Shown: positions 58,470 to 64,000 of the stretch, piece after piece
Layout of the letters: the number at the start of each line of letters is the position of its first letter
Numbering within the stretch: the stretch's first letter is position 1
NCBI GenBank assembly: GCA_900759445.1
Contig: CAAEVH010000048.1
Location: 124,001-188,000 of the forward strand
DNA from: an uncultured Raoultella sp.
GTDB taxonomy: Bacteria > Pseudomonadota > Gammaproteobacteria > Enterobacterales > Enterobacteriaceae
Direction of reading: 5' to 3'
DNA length: 64,000 nucleotides
Translations under genes and position numbers: made by a program
Notes under the pieces: generated by a model
What the model was told of the DNA's origin: nothing
Database searches by the model: none
What the model saw: the letters and a program-made list of their open reading frames with translations, nothing else

Positions 58470-60122
58470 ATGTCCAGCCAGACATTACGCAACGAGAATG
58501 GCGATAAACCGAAGATCGAGCGCGATCTGTGCTACGAAGCCGATCCGTATGAGTTAAAACTGGATGAAATGTTCGATGCCGAACCGGAGCCGGAGATCAT
58601 CGAAGGCCTGCCGGCCTCTGATGCCCTGACGCCTGCCGACCGCTATCTGGAACTCTTTACGCATGTGCAGAAATCACGCATCTTTGCCGACAGCAAAACC
58701 TTCCCCGACTGCGCGCCAAAGCAAGACCCACTGGATATCTTGATCCACTACCGGCGGGTGAAGCACCAGCCTGGATTCGACCTGCGCCAGTTTGTTGAAG
58801 AGCACTTCTGGATGCCGGACAACCGCACTGACGACTACGTGTCCGATCCCCGGCGATCGCTGAAAGAGCATATCGATAACCTCTGGCCCGTTCTCACCCG
58901 CGAGCCGCAGGATCATATTCCCTGGTCATCGCTGCTGGCGCTACCACAGTCTTATATCGTGCCCGGCGGACGCTTTAGCGAAACCTACTACTGGGACTCC
59001 TACTTTACTATGCTGGGGCTGGCGGAAAGCGGCCGCGAAGACCTGCTGAAATGTATGGCGGACAACTTCGCGTGGATGATTGAAACCTACGGTCATATCC
59101 CCAACGGCAACCGTACCTACTACCTCAGCCGCTCGCAGCCGCCGGTGTTTGCCCTGATGGTTGAGCTGTTTGAGGAGGATGGCGTGCGCGGCGCGCGGCG
59201 CTATCTCGACCACCTGAAACTGGAGTATCAGTTCTGGATGGATGGCGCCGAATCGCTGATCCCAAACCAGGCCTATCGCCACACGGTGCGCATGCCGGAC
59301 GGATCGTTACTCAATCGCTACTGGGACGACCGCGATACGCCGCGGGATGAATCGTGGCGGGAAGATGTGGAAACGGCGCGCCACTCCGGCCGCCCGGCCA
59401 ACGAAGTCTACCGGGACCTGCGCGCCGGGGCGGCCTCCGGCTGGGACTATTCCAGCCGCTGGCTACGCGATATCACCCGGCTGGCAAGCATCCGTACGAC
59501 CCAGTTTATTCCGATCGATTTAAACGCCTTTTTATTCAAACTGGAAAACACCATTGCCAATCTATCCGGCCTGAAAGGCGACCGGGAAACGGAAACGGCT
59601 TTTCGCCAGAAAGCCAGCGATCGCCGGTCCGCGGTAAACCGCTATTTATGGGATGAAGAGGGCGGCTGTTTTCGGGATTACGACTGGCGACGCGAACAGC
59701 AGGCGCTCTTCTCCGCCGCCAGCATCGTAGCGCTGTATGTCGGCATGGCTACGCACCAACAGGCCGAGCGGCTCGCCGATGCGGTCCGCGCCCGCCTGCT
59801 GACTCCCGGCGGCATCATGGCCACCGAATATGACAGCGGCGAACAGTGGGATAAGCCCAACGGCTGGGCGCCGCTACAGTGGATGGCGATACAGGGATTT
59901 AAACTGTACGGCCAGGACCCGCTCGGCGACGAAATTGCCCACAGCTGGCTGCAAACGGTGAACCATTTCTATAAGCAGCACCATAAGCTGATTGAGAAGT
60001 ACCACATCGCCGGCGGTGTTGCCCACGAAGGCGGCGGCGGCGAATATCCGTTACAGGATGGCTTCGGCTGGACGAACGGCGTGGCGCGTCGGCTGATAGG
60101 GCTGTACGGAGAACCCTTATAA
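58470..60122 (+). CDS. treF: Cytoplasmic trehalase
   Basis: A 550-residue glycosyl hydrolase of family 37. Both trehalase signatures are present: [15 protein letters not shown] near residue 170 and [12 protein letters not shown] near 450, with the glycine-rich EGGGGEY near the end. It splits trehalose into two glucose molecules in the cytoplasm. There is no signal peptide, which separates it from periplasmic TreA; the acidic N-terminal stretch is typical of TreF. Confidence 0.95.
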   Translation: MSSQTLRNENGDKPKIERDLCYEADPYELKLDEMFDAEPEPEIIEGLPASDALTPADRYLELFTHVQKSRIFADSKTFPDCAPKQDPLDILIHYRRVKHQPGFDLRQFVEEHFWMPDNRTDDYVSDPRRSLKEHIDNLWPVLTREPQDHIPWSSLLALPQSYIVPGGRFSETYYWDSYFTMLGLAESGREDLLKCMADNFAWMIETYGHIPNGNRTYYLSRSQPPVFALMVELFEEDGVRGARRYLDHLKLEYQFWMDGAESLIPNQAYRHTVRMPDGSLLNRYWDDRDTPRDESWREDVETARHSGRPANEVYRDLRAGAASGWDYSSRWLRDITRLASIRTTQFIPIDLNAFLFKLENTIANLSGLKGDRETETAFRQKASDRRSAVNRYLWDEEGGCFRDYDWRREQQALFSAASIVALYVGMATHQQAERLADAVRARLLTPGGIMATEYDSGEQWDKPNGWAPLQWMAIQGFKLYGQDPLGDEIAHSWLQTVNHFYKQHHKLIEKYHIAGGVAHEGGGGEYPLQDGFGWTNGVARRLIGLYGEPL

Positions 60123-60190
60123 CCAGGTGCTGTTCCGACAATTCATGTCCTGCTATGGTCATAGCATCGCACTTTGCAGGAATTGTTTTC

Positions 60191-60730
60191 ATGACCGAAT
60201 TGCTTACGCCACGGCTGCACTGTTCACAGCTGAAGCAGGAGGACTGGTCTTTTTTTCTCGCTCTGCAGAGAGATCCGCAGGCGATGCTGTATATAGCCGA
60301 TTCACGCCCGCTGTCTGAAATACGCGAGGCCTTCGATTCGCGTATTTCACCGTGGTCGCCAGGGGCAAAACAGTGGCTGTGCCTGGTGGTGCGCGACAGG
60401 GAGACCCGTATACCGCTGGGTCTGACCGGCTACCGGCATCATGAAGGCGGTTGCGCTGAAGTGGGCTTTTTATTTACCCCGGCCGCGCAGGGGCGCGGCT
60501 ATGGCTATGAATCCCTGCGTGCGCTCTGTGATTTTGCCTTCAGCGCCGGAGGCGTACGTCGTCTGACCGCCACGGTTACCGCCGGCAACATAGCCTCGCG
60601 AAATCTGCTGCAGAAAACCGGCTTTCTGCAGGAGGGTGAGCTGCGCGAATGCTACTGGCTGAACGGACGCTGGCATAATGACTGGCTGTTTGGCCTGCTG
60701 CGTCGCGATTATCACACGCTGAAAATATAA
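60191..60730 (+). CDS. GNAT-family N-acetyltransferase (RimJ/RimL type)
   Basis: A 179-residue acetyltransferase. The acetyl-CoA motif lies in FLFTPAAQGRGYGYESLRAL near residue 100, and the ASRNLLQKTGFLQEGELRE block marks the RimJ/RimL group. The acceptor is not known. ATG at 60191 has AGGAATT as ribosome site; an ATG 12 codons earlier is less likely. Confidence 0.85.
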   Translation: MTELLTPRLHCSQLKQEDWSFFLALQRDPQAMLYIADSRPLSEIREAFDSRISPWSPGAKQWLCLVVRDRETRIPLGLTGYRHHEGGCAEVGFLFTPAAQGRGYGYESLRALCDFAFSAGGVRRLTATVTAGNIASRNLLQKTGFLQEGELRECYWLNGRWHNDWLFGLLRRDYHTLKI

Positions 60731-60743
60731 GCTGAACGCTGCG

Positions 60744-60765
60744 GCCTCTCCGCAGACGGAGAGGC
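60744..60765. terminator. Hairpin between convergent acetyltransferase and SDR genes
   Basis: GCCTCTCCG-CAGA-CGGAGAGGC, a perfect 9-bp stem in the 43-base gap. No T-run on either side. Confidence 0.6.
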
Positions 60766-60773
60766 GGTTACGA

Positions 60774-61532
60774 TTACAGGAACATGCCGCCGGAAACTTC
60801 CACGCGCTGTGCGTTCATCCATCTCAGGTCATCGCTCAACAATGCCGCGATTGCATCGCCGATGTCATCTGGCAGCCCTACCCGACCCAGCGCCGTTTGC
60901 GCCGCAATATGCTGATTAACCTGAGCATTATCCCGCACTATTCCACCGCCAAAATCGGTTTCTATCGCGCCTGGCGCGATAATGTTGACCGAAATCCCGC
61001 GCCCTCCCAGCTCCTTCGCCTGGTAGCGGGTCAGCACTTCCATCGCCCCTTTCATCGCCGCATAGGCGGCATAGCCCGGCAGCGCGAAGCGGGCCAGCCC
61101 GCTCGACACATTGAGGATACGTCCCTTATCCGCCAGAAGTGGCAGCAGGCGCTGGGTCAGGAAGAACGGCCCCTTAAACTGGATATTCATCAGCTCATCA
61201 AATTGTGCTTCGCTGGTCTCAGCAAAGGGGACGTTTAAACCGATCCCGGCATTGTTTAATAAATAATCAAAGGTATCGCGCTGCCAGCGCTGTTGCAGCA
61301 GTTGAGCCACATTCTGAGCGAAAGTGTCAAAGCTCGCCGTATCACCGACGTTCAACGCCAATGCCGCAGCTTTCACCCCTTTTTGCTCAATTTCATCCAC
61401 GACTTCCTGGGCAGCCTGCGGGTTGCTATGCCAGGTGAGAATAATATCGGTTCCCTTCTCTGCCAGCTTCAGCGCGGCATTTTTTCCCAGTCCACGGCTG
61501 CCGCCGGTCACTAAAGCGATACGTTGTGCCAT
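60774..61532 (-). CDS. Short-chain dehydrogenase/reductase
   Basis: A 252-residue classical SDR: cofactor motif TGGSRGLG at residues 9-16, NNAG, catalytic serine in NVSSG and YAAYAAMKGA with Tyr and Lys. The substrate is unknown. ATG at 61532 is the family start; a long in-frame extension would cover the promoter region. It is divergent from a LysR gene, which may control it. Confidence 0.85.
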   Translation of the reverse strand: MAQRIALVTGGSRGLGKNAALKLAEKGTDIILTWHSNPQAAQEVVDEIEQKGVKAAALALNVGDTASFDTFAQNVAQLLQQRWQRDTFDYLLNNAGIGLNVPFAETSEAQFDELMNIQFKGPFFLTQRLLPLLADKGRILNVSSGLARFALPGYAAYAAMKGAMEVLTRYQAKELGGRGISVNIIAPGAIETDFGGGIVRDNAQVNQHIAAQTALGRVGLPDDIGDAIAALLSDDLRWMNAQRVEVSGGMFL

Positions 61533-61651
61533 CAGAAAACCCCTTCTCAGTTGCGTTTGTCTGGTTAAAGAGCTTATTAGCTGCAAGTAAAACAATAAAT
61601 GCGTTAAATTACGTTTTACTGTTCCAGTATTAACAACAATAGAGTTTCGGT

Positions 61652-62551
61652 ATGGATAAAATTCACGCAATGCAGCTGTTCATCCGCGTCGCGGAGCTGG
61701 AGAGTTTTTCCCGCGCCGCCGAAACCTTAAACCTGCCTAAAGGGAGTGTCTCGCGCCAGATTCAGGCGCTGGAAAACCATCTGGGGGTGCGCCTGCTGCA
61801 CCGCACCACGCGTCGGGTTCAGCTCACCCAGGACGGGATGGTCTATTACGAACGCGCCAGGGACCTGCTCAGCAATCTCGATGAGCTGGACGGCATGTTT
61901 CAGCACGATCCGGCCACCATCAGCGGCCGCCTGCGGGTGGATATGCCGGTTGGACTGGCCAGGAAACTGATCATTCCACGCCTGCCGGCTTTTTTGCAGC
62001 AGTACCCGGGCGTTGAACTGGAGCTGAGCAGTAGCGACCGGCTGGTGGATGTGATTCGCGAGGGGTTTGACTGCGTGGTGCGCGTCGGCACGCTGAAAGA
62101 CTCCGGCCTGATCGCCCGTCCGCTGGGTAAGCTGACGCAAATTAACTGCGCCAGCCCGCAGTATTTATCACGCTTCGGCTACCCGACCACGCTCGACGAT
62201 CTGGCCGGTCACGCTCTTATTCACTATGCCAGCACCCCCGGCGCCCGCCCGCTGGGGTTTGAGGTGATGAGCGATGGCGTTGTCCAGTGGGTGAAGACCG
62301 GCGGCACGCTCACCGTTAACAGCACGGAAACCTATCAGGCCGCCTGCCTGGCCGGGCTGGGGATTATCCAGGTTCCGCGTACCGGCGTCCGCGAAGCGCT
62401 GCGCACCGGCAAGCTGATTGACATCCTGCCGCAGTACCGCGCGGCACCGCTGCCGGTATCGTTAATCTATCCGCACCGACGCAACCTTTCCCGTCGGGTA
62501 CATCTGTTTATGGAGTGGCTGGGGAGCGTGATGAAAGAGTACGTCGATTAG
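61652..62551 (+). CDS. yhjC: LysR-family regulator YhjC
   Basis: A 299-residue LysR-type regulator that begins MDKIHAMQLFIRVAELESFSRAA and ends with LFMEWLGSVMKEYVD, both matching E. coli YhjC closely. The DNA-binding helix is at residues about 18-40. Its place before yhjD is the same as in E. coli. Being divergent from the SDR gene, it is likely to act on the 120-base gap between them. Confidence 0.85.
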   Translation: MDKIHAMQLFIRVAELESFSRAAETLNLPKGSVSRQIQALENHLGVRLLHRTTRRVQLTQDGMVYYERARDLLSNLDELDGMFQHDPATISGRLRVDMPVGLARKLIIPRLPAFLQQYPGVELELSSSDRLVDVIREGFDCVVRVGTLKDSGLIARPLGKLTQINCASPQYLSRFGYPTTLDDLAGHALIHYASTPGARPLGFEVMSDGVVQWVKTGGTLTVNSTETYQAACLAGLGIIQVPRTGVREALRTGKLIDILPQYRAAPLPVSLIYPHRRNLSRRVHLFMEWLGSVMKEYVD

Positions 62552-62660
62552 GCGACGCCGCCCTTTATCCGGCGGTCGTTCGGACGCTTCGCAGGTCTAT
62601 GAAGGATTTTACGTATATAATTTTGAAGAATCTCGCTGTAAAGAAAGGAAGAAATCACTC

Positions 62661-63692
62661 ATGACATCGGAAAACGACGCGAAACGCCCGACCCAGGATC
62701 CGGGCCAGCCGCCGGAAAAAAGTAAAAGCCCGCTGGCCGCCATCAACGACTCTGCCGTGGCGCAGAAGGCGAATCAGGCGTTAAAAAGCGTCACCGGAAC
62801 AGCAGAAAAAGTTCAGAGGAACCCGATTATTGCGCACCTGCTGCGCGCAACCGAACGGTTTAACGACAGGATGGGAAACCAGTTCGGTGCGGCCATCACC
62901 TACTTTTCGTTTCTGTCGATGATCCCGATTCTGATGGTCTCCTTCGCTGCCGCCGGTTTTGTGCTGGCCTGGCACCCGACGCTGCTGCAGGACATTTTTG
63001 ATAAAATCCTGCTTAATGTCAGCGACCCCACGCTGGCCGCCACGCTGAAAAACACCATTAATACCGCCATCCAGCAACGCACCGCCGTTGGCCTGGTCGG
63101 TCTGCTGGTTGCGCTCTATTCCGGTATTAACTGGATGGGCAACCTGCGGGAGGCGATTCGCGCCCAGTCGCGCGACGTCTGGGAGCGAGCGCCGCAGGAC
63201 CAGGAAAAGATCTGGATGAAATACTTCCGTGATTTTATCTCGCTGATCGGCCTGCTGGTGGCGCTGGTGGTGACGTTATCGATAACCTCGGTCGCCGGTT
63301 CCGCGCAGCAGATGATCATCTCCGCGCTCTATCTTGATAATATTGAGTGGTTGAAACCGGCCTGGCGGCTGATCGGCCTTGCTATCTCCATCTTCGCCAA
63401 CTATTTGCTGTTTTTCTGGATCTTCTGGCGCCTGCCGCGCCACCGTCCGCGGCGTAAGGCGCTGATTCGCGGTACCCTGATTGCAGCTATCGGTTTTGAA
63501 ATCATAAAAATGATCATGACCTGGACCCTGCCCGCGCTGGTGAAATCGCCTTCCGGCGCCGCCTTTGGTTCCGTATTAGGCCTGATGGCCTTCTTCTATT
63601 TCTTCGCCCGCCTGACGCTGTTCTGCGCGGCGTGGATCGCCACGGCCGACTACAAGGATGACCGTCGTATGCCGGGCAAAGCCCACGATTGA
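62661..63692 (+). CDS. yhjD: Inner membrane protein YhjD (YihY/BrkB family)
   Basis: A 343-residue membrane protein with a basic cytoplasmic N terminus of about 70 residues and six predicted helices. The family stretch GAAITYFSFLSMIPILM is near residue 75. In E. coli, YhjD has been linked to lipid IVA/lipid A export suppressors. Position between yhjC and yhjE supports the assignment. Confidence 0.9.
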   Translation: MTSENDAKRPTQDPGQPPEKSKSPLAAINDSAVAQKANQALKSVTGTAEKVQRNPIIAHLLRATERFNDRMGNQFGAAITYFSFLSMIPILMVSFAAAGFVLAWHPTLLQDIFDKILLNVSDPTLAATLKNTINTAIQQRTAVGLVGLLVALYSGINWMGNLREAIRAQSRDVWERAPQDQEKIWMKYFRDFISLIGLLVALVVTLSITSVAGSAQQMIISALYLDNIEWLKPAWRLIGLAISIFANYLLFFWIFWRLPRHRPRRKALIRGTLIAAIGFEIIKMIMTWTLPALVKSPSGAAFGSVLGLMAFFYFFARLTLFCAAWIATADYKDDRRMPGKAHD

Positions 63693-63699
63693 TGCCGTA

Positions 63700-63732
63700 T
63701 CGGGCTGAAGAAAGGTACAAAATTCAGCCCGA
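63700..63732 (+). terminator. Hairpin after yhjD
   Basis: TCGGGCTGAA and TTCAGCCCGA pair over 10 bp around a 13-base loop, starting 8 bases after the yhjD stop. The following bases (ATCATCATTTC) are only weakly T-rich. Confidence 0.55.
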
Positions 63733-63961
63733 ATCATCATTTCAGCAGATAAATCCAACATGTAACTTTTATTTAACGCAGAACTGGTTTTATCTACTAT
63801 TATTTTATTTGTGTGAAGCATTTCATAGAAGTTATTTTTCCGGCACGCAAATTATCCGCTTTTTGACCATTTTTTCACCACCCACGCCCCCTGTTACAGA
63901 TTGAAATGTCCCTTTTGCTGTGGCTATATGACCTTTCGTTCGCTAAAAATAAGAAAGATCT

Positions 63962-64000
63962 ATGCAAGCCACAGCCACCACTCTCGACAAGCAGCAGGAA
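63962..64000 (+). CDS. yhjE: MFS transporter YhjE, 3' truncated by window end
   Basis: Only the first 13 codons are inside the window (MQATATTLDKQQE). They match the start of E. coli YhjE, a metabolite:H+ symporter of the major facilitator superfamily, and the order yhjD-yhjE is the same. An A/T-rich region of about 230 bases upstream should hold its promoter. Confidence 0.75.
   Translation, partial: MQATATTLDKQQE

Noticed and set aside
1..64000. CRISPR arrays, tRNA genes, insertion sequences and prophage genes
   Set aside because: I looked for regular repeats, tRNA-like cloverleaf ends, and transposase or integrase motifs, and saw none.

Overview
The window is a chromosomal segment of an enterobacterium, most likely Klebsiella, Raoultella or a close relative. 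The protein sequences of pitA, uspA, uspB, dtpB, rsmJ, prlC, rlmJ, gor, treF and yhjC-yhjD-yhjE are recognisably the E. coli/Klebsiella orthologues. The E. coli order uspB-uspA-dtpB-rsmJ-prlC-rlmJ-gor ... treF-yhjC-yhjD-yhjE is kept, with inserted accessory blocks. Base composition is GC-rich except in a visibly AT-richer block near 43.7-50.9 kb. No tRNA, rRNA, CRISPR array, insertion sequence or prophage gene was seen.

Layout. (1) 1-13117, plus strand: the distal part of an aryl polyene (APE) pigment cluster, cut by the left window edge and followed by a phosphopantetheinyl transferase. It encodes two acyl carrier proteins, an AMP ligase, ketosynthases, a ketoreductase, two hot-dog dehydratases, a thioesterase, a glycosyl/acyltransferase fusion, a LolA-like protein, an MMPL exporter and a DUF3261 lipoprotein. 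(2) 13119-20494, minus strand: arnBCADTEF, which makes and flips undecaprenyl-P-aminoarabinose for lipid A modification (polymyxin resistance), with a PmrA box upstream. It converges on the APE cluster with one base between stop codons. (3) 20863-22354: phenolic acid decarboxylase padC and a divergent LysR regulator. (4) 22497-27848: the nickel importer nikABCDE and its repressor nikR behind a perfect NikR operator. (5) 27907-29241: a 31-bp palindrome, a promoter, an M-box (ykoK) Mg2+ riboswitch and a short MgtE transporter. (6) 29284-42473: core genes yhiN, pitA, uspB/uspA, dtpB, rsmJ, prlC (with a sigma-32 promoter), a PAP2 acid phosphatase, rlmJ and gor.

(7) 42527-58220 is an accessory block between gor and treF. 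Its largest part is a minus-strand polyol or sugar catabolic locus: PTS IIA, IIB and IIC of the galactitol type, an FGGY kinase, a zinc dehydrogenase, a GntR/UTRA regulator, a class II ketose-phosphate aldolase, a dedicated HPr and a second zinc dehydrogenase. A CRP site and a shared candidate operator lie in its control regions. Next come a lipoprotein of the class C beta-lactamase fold, a HisD-family dehydrogenase with a GntP-family permease under a divergent LacI regulator with two matching palindromic operators, a glutathione transferase and an iron-type alcohol dehydrogenase. (8) 58470-64000: treF, an acetyltransferase, an SDR/LysR divergent pair, yhjD and the first codons of yhjE.

The best candidates for undescribed biology are the PTS-kinase-aldolase-HPr locus, whose substrate I cannot assign, and the HisD-family/GntP/LacI locus. 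The M-box leader with a plausible translational switch and several structured intergenic elements are also worth testing. Functions are inferred from sequence motifs and remembered family sequences; no search was run.
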